A DNA stretch of 64,000 nucleotides, taken from the NCBI GenBank assembly GCA_942490995.1, contig CALOBG010000085.1:62001-126000 (forward strand), in the 5' to 3' direction. The notes under the pieces were generated by a model that saw only the letters and a program-made list of their open reading frames with translations, was not told the origin of the DNA and did not search any database. Shown one piece after another: positions 53,073-61,798 of this stretch. This DNA is from UBA981 sp942490995. Lineage in GTDB: Bacteria > Pseudomonadota > Gammaproteobacteria > Ga0077536. The position numbers and the translations under genes are program-made. The first letter of the stretch is position 1. Every line of letters begins with the position of its first letter.

Positions 53073-53681
53073 ATGAAAATTACCCAAATCGATTTGAACT
53101 CCGCCATCCATAGCGCTGCCCGGGTTCCAGTTCCGACCCTGTCAGTGAAGTTCTGTTTGATTATCTCGATGCTGTGCCTGGGCCTGATGGGCACAAACTG
53201 TTTCGCCGCCGCGGCCGCGGAAATCGACATCAAGGTCGATGCGGCACTGAAAAAATTCACTCAGGAAGTGTCCGGGGGTGATGCTTTCCTAAGTAAGGCG
53301 AAAGGTGTGCTGGTGTTTCCCGAAGTCATCAAGGCAGGCTTCGGTATCGGTGGCGAATACGGTGAGGGCGCCCTGCGTATCGGTGGCAAAACGGCGGAGT
53401 ACTACAACACCGCGTCGGCGTCGATCGGATTCCAGCTCGGTGCGCAGCTGAAAACCGTCGTGATCATTTTCCTCGAAGCGGCGGCGCTGGAAAAATTTCG
53501 CGCCAGCGATGGCTGGGAAGCCGGGGTCGACGGGTCGGTCGCCTTAATCGAGTTCGGCGCCGGTAAAGACCTCAACACCGTCAATATCGAGGATCCCATC
53601 GTTGGCTTCATCATCGGCAGTAAGGGCCTGATGTACAACCTCACGCTGGAAGGGTCGAAGATGTCGAAAATCAAACGCTAG
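53073..53681 (+). CDS. SYLF-domain (Ysc84-like) exported protein
   Basis: This 202-residue protein has a signal peptide (KFCLIISMLCLGLMGTNCFAAAA) after a polar leader. The SYLF core is clear: VDAALKKFTQEVSGGDAFLSKAKGVLVFPEVIKAGFGIGGEYGEGAL in successive pieces, then GFIIGSKGLMYNLTLEGSKMSKI. The domain binds lipids and in yeast actin. In bacteria it is found in periplasmic or outer-membrane stress proteins. Its stop is 10 bases before a perfect hairpin repeat. Confidence 0.9.
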   Translation: MKITQIDLNSAIHSAARVPVPTLSVKFCLIISMLCLGLMGTNCFAAAAAEIDIKVDAALKKFTQEVSGGDAFLSKAKGVLVFPEVIKAGFGIGGEYGEGALRIGGKTAEYYNTASASIGFQLGAQLKTVVIIFLEAAALEKFRASDGWEAGVDGSVALIEFGAGKDLNTVNIEDPIVGFIIGSKGLMYNLTLEGSKMSKIKR

Positions 53682-53690
53682 CAGCGGGAC

Positions 53691-53750
53691 AGGAAACGGG
53701 GACATTCCACGTTTCCAAGGAACAGGAAATGTGGAATGTCCCCGTTTCCT
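53691..53750. repeat. REP-type perfect hairpin
   Basis: Arms of 20 bases at 53691-53710 and 53731-53750 are perfect complements (core GGGGACATTCC), and the loop holds a second short pair TTTCC/GGAAA. This form resembles REP sequences linked to Y1-type transposases in other bacteria, but no such gene is seen here. It sits immediately before the sulfotransferase start (53758). Confidence 0.85.
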
Positions 53751-53757
53751 CGACGGT

Positions 53758-54387
53758 ATGGTGAACACCAGCCAGCGCATTGTTGTCCTCGGGCTGTATA
53801 ACTCAGGCACTAGCGCAGTTGCCGGGGTACTCCACCATCTGGGTGTGTACATGGGCGGCCCGCCGTTTTTCGGCGATTTTTACGAAGCCGCTGACGTCGC
53901 CGCCAGATTGCGACTATGGTGGCGCGAACCCGATCTGATCGAATCGACCGACGCCGATCAGCGCATCGCGTGGCTCGCGCGGTGGCTGGAGCGTCATGAA
54001 CGTGACGGTCACAAACGCATCGGTCTCAAGCACCCGCTGCTTTGTTTGAGCGCGCCGGATATCGAATCCGCCTGGGGATCGCGGGTTCGCTATGTCTGGT
54101 CGCGGCGTCCGCTCGACGAATCGATAGCCGGGCTGACGCGGCGGCACTGGTTTGCGGACCCGGAAGCCATGCAAACGGTGCTATGGCAGGCCGTCACGCA
54201 GTTTATCGCCCACCATGATCACCTGACGGTACACTATGCCGACCTCGTTGAAGCGCCGCGGCGCACGATTGAAAGCGTGATGGCCAGCCTCGACATGTCG
54301 GCGAGCGAAGCGCAAATCGAGCGCGCCGCGGCCTCGATCAGGCCGCCACCGGCACCGCAACCTGGCGCCTACCCGCGCCTCTATTGA
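53758..54387 (+). CDS. Sulfotransferase-like protein
   Basis: The start at 53758 (MVNTSQRIVVLGLYNSGTS) follows the REP hairpin, with no good ribosome-binding site. The 209-residue product has a P-loop-like 5' phosphosulphate motif GLYNSGTSAVAGVLHHLGV and the later 3' phosphate segment RVRYVWSRRPLDESIAGL, with ASxxGS-type helix beyond. These mark PAPS-dependent sulfotransferase folds. The acceptor is not known. The hairpin just upstream could limit translation. Confidence 0.75.
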   Translation: MVNTSQRIVVLGLYNSGTSAVAGVLHHLGVYMGGPPFFGDFYEAADVAARLRLWWREPDLIESTDADQRIAWLARWLERHERDGHKRIGLKHPLLCLSAPDIESAWGSRVRYVWSRRPLDESIAGLTRRHWFADPEAMQTVLWQAVTQFIAHHDHLTVHYADLVEAPRRTIESVMASLDMSASEAQIERAAASIRPPPAPQPGAYPRLY

Positions 54388-54509
54388 GCACAGCAAGCGG
54401 ACGTCTATCGCGTCCAGTACAGGCGCGGTGCCGAGCCGGGCGCTCGCTCCGCTTGGCAAGCGGCAGTGCGAGCGTACAATCGACCCAACTCGAGCGCTTC
54501 CGGTAGCTT

Positions 54510-55247
54510 ATGACGACGGCAAGGTCTCAAGACCGATTCTATTTCGTCTCCTTCATAGTCATGACGGCGCTTTGCCTTGGTGGCTTTGTCCCGACGTTTT
54601 TTCTCAGGCCGCAGTTCTTCGACGATCCGCTGCCGGTGTGGATGCATATTCACGGCGTGCTGTTCACGCTCTGGTATTTGATAGCGGTCCTGCAGTCGTG
54701 GCTGATCCTGAAAAACAAACAGGTGCTGCATCGGGAACTGGGTGTGGTCGCGGTAATTGTCGTCGTCAGCGGATTTATCCTTACTTACGTAGCGGTAGCG
54801 TATCTGGACGCGACTGGCCAGCATCTCACCGGCGGCGCAGGCTTCAGCAGCATTCTGACCTCGGCGTTTACCTGTTGCGTTCTCGTCGGCGTCTATTTTC
54901 GCCGCAAACCCGAGATACATAAGCGCCTGATGGTCCTGGCTACCGCGATACTGACCGTACCTGGCTTTGATCGCTTGATCCGAATAATCGTTCAGCCCCA
55001 CGTCGCCGATTTCACCACGGAAAACGCGCAGACGATCGTGCTGTTTTTCGGCGTGGGTTTCGTGAGTTTGATGGTTTACCGGGATATGAAGCAATTCGGG
55101 CGGCCGTCGTGGGGTATACCACTGGCATTCGCATGTTTTTTTGTGGGCGGTACGTTCGGCAACGTGGTTGTCGAGACCGAGATGTGGGCCGCGATCGTGG
55201 CGTCGTTTGCGTCACCCACCGGCACCGGGCTTCCCGTTGCGCATTAA
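54510..55247 (+). CDS. Polytopic membrane protein
   Basis: This 245-residue protein has about seven hydrophobic helices (FYFVSFIVMTALCLGGFVPTFFL, MHIHGVLFTLWYLIAVLQSWLIL, ELGVVAVIVVVSGFILTYVAVAYL and others). His residues in MHIHGVLF and HREL resemble those seen in haem-binding membrane families such as DUF2306-like proteins. No enzyme motif is seen. It is monocistronic. Confidence 0.7.
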   Translation: MTTARSQDRFYFVSFIVMTALCLGGFVPTFFLRPQFFDDPLPVWMHIHGVLFTLWYLIAVLQSWLILKNKQVLHRELGVVAVIVVVSGFILTYVAVAYLDATGQHLTGGAGFSSILTSAFTCCVLVGVYFRRKPEIHKRLMVLATAILTVPGFDRLIRIIVQPHVADFTTENAQTIVLFFGVGFVSLMVYRDMKQFGRPSWGIPLAFACFFVGGTFGNVVVETEMWAAIVASFASPTGTGLPVAH

Positions 55248-55317
55248 CTAAAGCCGCAGGATGTCGGGTCATGATTCGTTCGGAGTTTGCTTGATCCCGC
55301 TGCCCGCCTTGCACTGT

Positions 55318-56361
55318 TCAACCGGCGTCCTGCTTGAGGCGCGGCATCACTTCTTCGGCAAACAATTCCACGCTGCGGCGGGTGCCGGACGGCGGTGCGC
55401 CGGGCAGGACCCCCATCAACACCAGGTGGGTGCACGGTGAGCGTTTGAGCATGTCGCGCAGCCCGGCGTAGACGTAGTCGGCGGTGCCGATGAAGGCCGG
55501 TTCACCGAAGAAATCGCAGGCCTGTTCGCGACGCAGCTGCTCGGGACTGGGTATGGCGCGCGAATCCTGGTCGTCGTTGTTGCTGTCGCCGGCTTCCACC
55601 GCCCAGTCGTAGTACAACTGCAGCATGTGATTGACCGGCGCGGCGGTGTCCTGCCAGGCCTGCTCTTTGCTGTCGGCGACGTAAACCAGCACCATCTGGC
55701 TGACGTGGTAGTCGTCCGGTTCGCGCTGATGCCGGCGTAAAGCCTCGCGATACTTGAGACGGTGATCGGCCGACACCCCGGCCAGATGACAGCCCATGCG
55801 CGCGGCCCGGTCGAGCGCCTTGTCGCCGCGTGCGCCGACCCACAGCGGGACCGGTTGCTGTACCGCCGGCGGCATGATGCGAGCGCCCTGCAGGTGATGG
55901 AATCGCCCTTCGAAGGTCACGTTTTCGCCATCGAGTAACTGCCGCAACAGTGGCAGTTGTTCGTTGAAGCGAGCGCCGCGCTCGCGCGGCGAAATGCCCA
56001 TACCGTCGAATTCACCAACCCGGTAACCGAGGCCGAGGCCGACATCGATACGACCCTGGGAGATCACATCGGCGGTCGCGATGTCTTCCGCCAGCCGAAC
56101 CGTCTGGTGCAAGGGCAGCAGCAGCACGAAGGTGCCGATGCGTACGGTTTTGGTCCGCGCCGCGATGGCGGTTGCGATCGGCAGCAGGGCCGGCGAATAA
56201 CCGTCATCGACAAAGTGATGTTCGGTCAGCCACACGTGATCGAGGCCGAGGCTTTCGGAATAGACCGCCAGCTCGATATCGTCACGGTAAAGCTGCGTCC
56301 AGGAGCGCTGCGCGAAGGCCGGATTTCGGAACGGAAACAGGAAACCGCAATCGATGCTCAT
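55318..56361 (-). CDS. Luciferase-like (LLM) flavin-dependent oxidoreductase
   Basis: This 347-residue TIM-barrel monooxygenase opens with CGFLFPFRNPAFAQRSW and has DHVWLTEHHFVDDGYSPALLPIATAIA, RIDVGLGLGYRVGEFDGMG and PVPLWVGARGDKALDRAARMG. It is of the bacterial-luciferase alpha-like branch that oxidises small organics with reduced flavin. No reductase is adjacent. It lies downstream of the DMT transporter with repeat copy D between. Confidence 0.93.
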   Translation of the reverse strand: MSIDCGFLFPFRNPAFAQRSWTQLYRDDIELAVYSESLGLDHVWLTEHHFVDDGYSPALLPIATAIAARTKTVRIGTFVLLLPLHQTVRLAEDIATADVISQGRIDVGLGLGYRVGEFDGMGISPRERGARFNEQLPLLRQLLDGENVTFEGRFHHLQGARIMPPAVQQPVPLWVGARGDKALDRAARMGCHLAGVSADHRLKYREALRRHQREPDDYHVSQMVLVYVADSKEQAWQDTAAPVNHMLQLYYDWAVEAGDSNNDDQDSRAIPSPEQLRREQACDFFGEPAFIGTADYVYAGLRDMLKRSPCTHLVLMGVLPGAPPSGTRRSVELFAEEVMPRLKQDAG

Positions 56362-56478
56362 GATGGCCGGCCCTCGATGATGAGTGGAATGGCAAAAGAC
56401 GGCTGCTACTGTAGGGCCTGGTCAAAACGCCTGTCCAGTGCGCGGCAATCAGCCTGCAAAAAATTATCCGCTCTCGCG

Positions 56479-56519
56479 GCGCCGCGCACGACCTCCGCAG
56501 TAGTTTTCACCTGGCCTGC
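56479..56519. repeat. Partial right-end copy of the palindromic element beside copy D
   Basis: The sequence GCCGCGCACGACCTCCGCAG followed by TAGTTTTCACCTGGCCTG matches the right end of the adjacent full copy D, including its own variant bases. It is a local duplicate as seen beside copy A. The left border is not clear. Confidence 0.7.
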
Positions 56520-56521
56520 AG

Positions 56522-56663
56522 CAGGGTGGTGAAAAACGTCGCGAGGAAGGTCGGGCGCAAGGCGCGGGCGAGACGAGGACCGGAGTTTACTGGTGTAAAT
56601 GAGGACCGCAGGCGAGGTCCGTAACGCCGCGCACGACCTCCGCAGTAGTTTTTCACCACCCTG
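56522..56663. repeat. 142-bp palindromic repeat element, copy D
   Basis: It runs from CAGGGTGGTGAAAAAC to GTTTTTCACCACCCTG. The right tip is followed by CTA, which is the TAG stop of the minus-strand DMT transporter gene. It is one base longer than other copies. Confidence 0.9.
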
Positions 56664-57587
56664 CTAGCCCACCAGGCGAAACATCAATACCCCGCCGATC
56701 ATGACCGCGATGCCAAGCAATTCGATTGCTTTCAGCGATTCGCGAAAATACAGCCATGAGATCAGTAGAGTAAAAATCCCCTCTACCTGCGCCACGGCAC
56801 GCACGTAGGAGGCGTTTTCCAGCGCGAACGCGGTAAACCAGCCGATCGAGCCGAGCGCGCTGGTCAGGCCGATAAAACTGATGATGCGCCGATTCGGCCA
56901 GATCTGGCGAAATACCCCGGGCTCTTTGAGCAACAACCAGGCGCCGACTACGACAGTCTGCATCGTGGTGACGACCACCACCGTCCAGCCGCCGCGCCAC
57001 AAAAAGCTGCCCGGTTCGAGAAGCAGGGTCGCTTCGCGGATAAACAGGTAGGAGAAGGTAAACATCAGCGCGCACAGAAACGCGACCCCGGTGGCGCGCT
57101 CGAGCACAACTTCACGCACCGTGGTGCCGCCGGCGCGGAGCGCACGCGTGCCGAGCCGGCCGCCGAGCAGCAGCATGACCCCGGTCAGGACGACAAACAG
57201 TGCGCACCAGCCGATCAGCGACAGGCGCTCGGAAAAAAACGCCGAGCCGATGATAGCGGTCATCAGAATATCGCTTTTTGTCAGCATGGTGCCGACGGCA
57301 AAACTGCGCAAGGTAAACATGTGGATGAGCAGGGCGGTGGCCAGCACCTGGGCCGCTGCCCCGCCGAAGCAGTAGGCGACGAACGCGGGGCGAAACTCCG
57401 GCACCCCGCCTCCGTTCACGTACAGCACCGCGGCGAGGAACATGACCAGGAATGGCAAACCGAACAGCGAGCGGACATAGGTGGTACCCATGTTGGACAT
57501 GCTCTGGTTCAGGGTTTTCTGTGCGGCGGTGCGTACCGCCTGCATCAGCGCGGCAAACACGCTGATCGGGATCCAGATGAGTTCCAC
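56664..57587 (-). CDS. EamA/DMT-superfamily transporter
   Basis: This 307-residue protein has ten hydrophobic helices arranged as two EamA repeats (for example SFAVGTMLTKSDILMTAIIGSAFFSERLSLIGW and AQVEGIFTLLISWLYFRESLKAIELLGIAVMIGGV read in parts), with the conserved FFSE and YFRES turns. It exports or imports an unknown metabolite. The TAG stop is formed where repeat copy D begins. Confidence 0.92.
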   Translation of the reverse strand: MELIWIPISVFAALMQAVRTAAQKTLNQSMSNMGTTYVRSLFGLPFLVMFLAAVLYVNGGGVPEFRPAFVAYCFGGAAAQVLATALLIHMFTLRSFAVGTMLTKSDILMTAIIGSAFFSERLSLIGWCALFVVLTGVMLLLGGRLGTRALRAGGTTVREVVLERATGVAFLCALMFTFSYLFIREATLLLEPGSFLWRGGWTVVVVTTMQTVVVGAWLLLKEPGVFRQIWPNRRIISFIGLTSALGSIGWFTAFALENASYVRAVAQVEGIFTLLISWLYFRESLKAIELLGIAVMIGGVLMFRLVG

Positions 57588-57776
57588 GGTACCTCCACTT
57601 AGCGCGGCGCGACGATGGTAACAGCGCTGCAGGAACGGTAGGTCATTCGCTCAGTAAAGGCGTCATTTCGGCGCCGCTCCCGGGTTACGCGGTCGGCGGC
57701 ATTGCGTGCTTGAGCCGCCTCCAAGCCGGGGTTACCGTAGAAGCATCCTGAAACACCTCATTCCGGACGCACGGAC

Positions 57777-58427
57777 ATGCCCATGAAGCTCTACACCTAC
57801 GAAGAATCCGGCAACAGCTACAAGGTCAGGTTGTTGTTGTCGTTCCTGCACAGCGACTGCGAACAGGTGAACATCGACCTCATGGCCGACGAACAGCACC
57901 AGAGCGCCTATCTCGCCGTGAATCCTCGCGGCGAAGTACCGACCCTGGTCGACGGCGACATCACGCTGCGTGACTCCGCGGCGATCCTCGTATATCTCGC
58001 CCACCGGCATGGCCCCGCGCCGTGGTGGTCGGACAGTGCCGCCGAGCAGGCCGCGATCATGGAATGGCTGGCGTTCGCCGCCAGCTGGGTGCAGTACGGG
58101 GTGTTTACCGCGCGCGCCATCATTTCCTTCGGGATCTCGGGTAACGGACTGCCCCACGACTTCGACGAAGGCACCGAGGCCGCGACCATCCGTGGTCAAC
58201 GTTCGCTGGAAATCCTTGACCAGCACCTGGCTTCCCACACCTGGCTGGCCTGTGGACGGCCGACGATTGCGGATATCGCGGTGTTTCCCTACGTCGCGCT
58301 GGCGCCGATGGGGAATATTTCGCTGCAACCCTATGCGGCGGTCAGGGCCTGGATCGAGCGCTTCAAGGCCCTGCCGGGCTTCGTGCCGATCGCGGGCCTG
58401 GATGACCCGGCGTATCGAAAGCCTTAG
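57777..58427 (+). CDS. Glutathione S-transferase family protein
   Basis: This is a 216-residue GST; a start two codons later (MKLYTYEESGNSYKVRLLL) is also possible. The SGNSYKVRLLLSFL helix, NPRGEVPTLVDGDITLRDSAAILVYLA for glutathione binding and TWLACGRPTIADIAVFPYVAL in the C-terminal domain are typical. The class is beta/theta-like. It stands alone between the DMT and molybdenum genes. Confidence 0.93.
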   Translation: MPMKLYTYEESGNSYKVRLLLSFLHSDCEQVNIDLMADEQHQSAYLAVNPRGEVPTLVDGDITLRDSAAILVYLAHRHGPAPWWSDSAAEQAAIMEWLAFAASWVQYGVFTARAIISFGISGNGLPHDFDEGTEAATIRGQRSLEILDQHLASHTWLACGRPTIADIAVFPYVALAPMGNISLQPYAAVRAWIERFKALPGFVPIAGLDDPAYRKP

Positions 58428-58484
58428 CTGGAACCGGAAAAAAGCTTTCCAGTTGGTGCAATCCACACCGTTCCGCGCGGCCTG

Positions 58485-60554
58485 TCAGGGGGTCCTGTAC
58501 TCAGGCGCCGCCTCGACGCGCGGCGCGATATCGACGAAGGCGTCAAATCCCGATTGCCCGGTGCTGAACGGAAACAGCGTGGTGGCGTGATCGGAAATGA
58601 CGCCGGCGCCACTGGTCAGATCATTGAGGCCCGGCCAGCCGTCGTGGATCCAGACCGTGCCGGGCGGCACGCGGTCGGTAACCTTGGCGTGCGCCAGGAA
58701 CTCGCCGCGCTGATTCCAGATCCTGATCGCGTCGTCGTGGACAACGCCGCGCGCTGCAGCGTCAGCCGGCGCCACCCACAGGGTTGGCCGTTTGTCGCGC
58801 CTGGCCAGCGATGGCAAGGCCCGGCCGGCGTCGTAGAAGGCATGGAAATGGTTGATTGTCCGGCCGCTGCGTAACTCCAGCGGAAAAGCGCCCCGCGGCC
58901 GCGCGCTGTGCGTCGGTAAGGGTGAACAGCCAACCTTCAGCGCCTGTTCAGAATAGAACTCCAGCTTGCCCGACGGTGTCGCGAAGCGCAGATCGCGGTG
59001 CGCCACATGGTCGACGTTCAGGGCCGCCATGCCGCCGCTCGCTCGCAAGCCCGTGACCGTCAGGTGTCCGGTTGCCGGATGGTCGAGGACGGCGTCGAGA
59101 TGCCCGGCGTCGTGATCCCAGGGATAAACACCGTCGACCTCCAGGCGCTCGGCAAGCTCGCGCACGATCTGCGTCATCGAACGCGCCTGACCGGCCGCCT
59201 CGACAAGCTTATCCATCAGGTAGACATGGGTGGCGGTGGCTTTCGCGCCGAGGTCTTCGAGCCAGTTGGTGGCCGGTAGCACGATGTCGGCGTAGCGCCG
59301 GGTGGTGTCGTTCATGAACAGATCGTGACTGACCACAAGATCCATCCCGGCCATGCCGGTCCCGATCCGGCCGGCGTCGGCAAACGAGGTGGCGAAATCC
59401 GATCCGAACAGCAACATCGTTGCGATGTCGCCAGCTTCGATGGCATCGACGATCGCCGACATCTGTGCCGGGACGTAGTTACCCGGCGGACGGGCGCCGG
59501 CATTGGTGATGTCGGCGAAGCCGTAACCATCGGTCATGCCGGCATGACGCGGCCCGAAGCCGGCGCCTTCGTAGCCGATTTTTCCGGTCAGTGCCGGCAG
59601 GCAGGAAATCGCCCGTGCCGCCTCCCAGCCATGCGCGTCCTTATGCATCGATGCGCCGCCGACCAGGATCATGGCGCGCTCGGTGCGTGCGTATTCGTGT
59701 GCGAAGGTTTCGATCCTGGCCGGGTCGATGGCACAGATATCCGCTGCCCAGTGCGGCGAAAATGGCAGCACGTGTTCGCGCAGTGCCTCGAAACCCAGCG
59801 TGTGTGCCGCGACGAATTCGTGGTCGAATAAATCGTCGCGGATGATCACGTGCATCATCGCCAGTGCCAGCGCTGCATCCGTGCCCGGACGGACCACGAA
59901 ATGGTCGTGCGCCGCGCGGCACGCGTCGCTCACCCGCACGTCGATAGCCACAACCCGGGCGCCGCGCTTTTTGGCCTTCGCCACATGGCGCGCGGTATTG
60001 GGCTGACTTGCGTGGTTCGAACCCCACTGGATGATGAGATCGGCGTGCGCGCTCATATCCTCTTTGGTATTGGCCTGCAGGGCGCCGGTCAGGCCGATGC
60101 CGAAGCCGCCGAGCCCCCAGCAGATCATGCACGTATCCCACCACTGGCAGCCGTACATGTTGGCGAAACGCTGGGCGAGACCGAGGTTCGCCAGTGGACC
60201 GAAGTCATTCGACAACACGCCGTGTCCCGGCCACAGCGCGACGCGCTCACGGCCGACCTTGTTCATCGACGCAACGATGCGGGTCATGGCGGCGTCCCAG
60301 CTGATTTCGTACCAGCTATCCTCACCGCGCGTATCGCGCGCCAGCGGTGTCAACAGACGCGCGGGGTTGTCGATGATCTCGTGCGCAGCCAGGCCGCGCA
60401 CACACAGAAACCCTTCGCTGTCCGGATTGGTTTTGTCACCGCGGATCGACAAAACCTTGTTGTCTTCCAGTTCCACCTCCATGCCGCAGAACGTCGGGTG
60501 ACAGTTCATCGGACACATGGTGCGTTTGGTGCGCCTATTTAGTGTTGAGGTCAT
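58485..60554 (-). CDS. Molybdopterin-dependent oxidoreductase (DMSO reductase family)
   Basis: The start at 60554 (MTSTLNRRTKRTMCPMNC) is used because the longer frame runs into repeat copy E. The 689-residue protein has a [4Fe-4S] site at Cys14, Cys18, Cys23 and Cys51 (MCPMNCHPTFCGME...LCVRG) and the Mo-bis-MGD folds with ALWPGHGVLSNDFGPLANLG, LIIQWGSNHASQPNT and GRTINHFHAF in the C-terminal domain. There is no twin-arginine leader, so it is cytoplasmic. Its sequence type is near the formate-dehydrogenase/acetylene-hydratase-like group; the reaction is unknown. It is the last gene of a minus-strand cluster. Confidence 0.92.
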   Translation of the reverse strand: MTSTLNRRTKRTMCPMNCHPTFCGMEVELEDNKVLSIRGDKTNPDSEGFLCVRGLAAHEIIDNPARLLTPLARDTRGEDSWYEISWDAAMTRIVASMNKVGRERVALWPGHGVLSNDFGPLANLGLAQRFANMYGCQWWDTCMICWGLGGFGIGLTGALQANTKEDMSAHADLIIQWGSNHASQPNTARHVAKAKKRGARVVAIDVRVSDACRAAHDHFVVRPGTDAALALAMMHVIIRDDLFDHEFVAAHTLGFEALREHVLPFSPHWAADICAIDPARIETFAHEYARTERAMILVGGASMHKDAHGWEAARAISCLPALTGKIGYEGAGFGPRHAGMTDGYGFADITNAGARPPGNYVPAQMSAIVDAIEAGDIATMLLFGSDFATSFADAGRIGTGMAGMDLVVSHDLFMNDTTRRYADIVLPATNWLEDLGAKATATHVYLMDKLVEAAGQARSMTQIVRELAERLEVDGVYPWDHDAGHLDAVLDHPATGHLTVTGLRASGGMAALNVDHVAHRDLRFATPSGKLEFYSEQALKVGCSPLPTHSARPRGAFPLELRSGRTINHFHAFYDAGRALPSLARRDKRPTLWVAPADAAARGVVHDDAIRIWNQRGEFLAHAKVTDRVPPGTVWIHDGWPGLNDLTSGAGVISDHATTLFPFSTGQSGFDAFVDIAPRVEAAPEYRTP

Positions 60555-60577
60555 GGCATGTTCTCCCTGGCTCTTAA

Positions 60578-60718
60578 CAGGGTGTTGAAAAACTACTGCG
60601 GACACCGTTTACCGCGTTGTGCACTCGCCTGCGGTCCTCATTTACATCAGTAAACTCCGGTCCTCGTCTCGCGCACGCCTTGTAACCGGTGTTCCTCGCT
60701 ACGTTTTTCAACACCCTG
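60578..60718. repeat. 141-bp palindromic repeat element, copy E
   Basis: This most divergent copy has tips CAGGGTGTTGAAAAAC and GTTTTTCAACACCCTG: the G to T change on the left is matched by C to A on the right. Its arms ACACCGGTTAC and GGTAAACGGTGT are also matched to each other. It is inverted relative to A. Its right tip meets TTA, the TAA stop of the deacetylase gene. Confidence 0.9.
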
Positions 60719-61762
60719 TTAGACGACCGCCGGACGCCTGCCGCTGGCGAACGGAAAACGCTGGCGAAAATCGCCGGCGATCTCCTCAAACGTCATCCAC
60801 TTCACACCCTCGTGCCCATTGATGTATTCGATCAAGCGTTCGAGCATGAGAATAACCTGCGGACGGCCGCTGACCCCGGGGTGGATGGTGAACGGGAATA
60901 CCGCGTAGTCGAGTTCACGATAGACCCAATCGAACTGATCACGCCACATCTGTTCGATATCGCGAGGGTTGACGAAGCCGTGGCTGTTCGGCACCTTTTT
61001 CATGAACATCATCGGCGGCAGATCATCGAGGTACCAGTTTGCGCCGATTTCGACGAGGTCGATTTCCTTACCGTGGATGAGCGGCTTCATCCAGGTCTCC
61101 GCTTTCTGCGTGTAGTCGATCACGTTCCAGGTATCGCCGACGCGGGCGTAGAACGGCTGGAAATCCCGGTAACCCTGGCTGTGGTCATATTCAAATCCGT
61201 ACTTCTGCAGCAGCGCAGCCGTGGACGCCGACATTTCCCACCATGGCGCCACGTAGCCGCGCGGCTTCCGTCCACTCAGGTTTTCGATGACCTCGATCGA
61301 TTTCACCAGCACCGCCTCTTCCTGTTCCGGGGTCATGGCGATGGGGTTTTCGTGCAGGTAGCCGTGCGCACCGATTTCGTGGCCTTCGTGCGCAATCCGT
61401 TGCATCTGCTCGGGAAAGGTTTCGATCGAGTGTCCGGGGATAAAGAAGCTGGTTCGGAGGCGGTACTTTTTGAATAAGTTGAGCAGGCGCGTCGTGCCTA
61501 CTTCGCCGGCAAAAATGCCGCGCTGGATATCCGACGGTGAGTCACCGCCGAGGTAGGAACCGATCTGACCGGCGACGGAATCGATATCCGTACCGAATGC
61601 GCAGAAGATCTCCTTGTTCGCGCTGGTTTTTGTTTGCGGTCGCAGCGCAGCGTCGGCCGGCTCGGCAGTTCGGGACTCGGCCCAGGCCAGTGGAGCGGCC
61701 ACGGTGCTGGCGGCGAGTCCTGCCAGTCTGGCCGCGAAACGTCGGCGGTTGATCGGGTACAT
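60719..61762 (-). CDS. Tat-exported polysaccharide-deacetylase (NodB-fold, HpPgdA-like) protein
   Basis: This 347-residue protein begins with a twin-arginine leader (NRRRFAARLAGLAASTVAAPLAWA). The NodB barrel is of the HpPgdA type: CAFGTDIDSVAGQIGSYLGGDSPSDIQRGIFAGEVG in pieces, with Asp pair, GHEIGAHGYLHENP for metal, and PRGYVAPWWEMS. Relatives cleave C-N bonds in peptidoglycan or in small cyclic imides and allantoin-like compounds. It is predicted periplasmic. It is flanked by a FlK-like thioesterase and a molybdenum enzyme, so a small-molecule substrate is plausible. Confidence 0.88.
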   Translation of the reverse strand: MYPINRRRFAARLAGLAASTVAAPLAWAESRTAEPADAALRPQTKTSANKEIFCAFGTDIDSVAGQIGSYLGGDSPSDIQRGIFAGEVGTTRLLNLFKKYRLRTSFFIPGHSIETFPEQMQRIAHEGHEIGAHGYLHENPIAMTPEQEEAVLVKSIEVIENLSGRKPRGYVAPWWEMSASTAALLQKYGFEYDHSQGYRDFQPFYARVGDTWNVIDYTQKAETWMKPLIHGKEIDLVEIGANWYLDDLPPMMFMKKVPNSHGFVNPRDIEQMWRDQFDWVYRELDYAVFPFTIHPGVSGRPQVILMLERLIEYINGHEGVKWMTFEEIAGDFRQRFPFASGRRPAVV

Positions 61763-61798
61763 ACGAACTCCTCCGTGCGGTTGAAAATTGTCAGGGCA

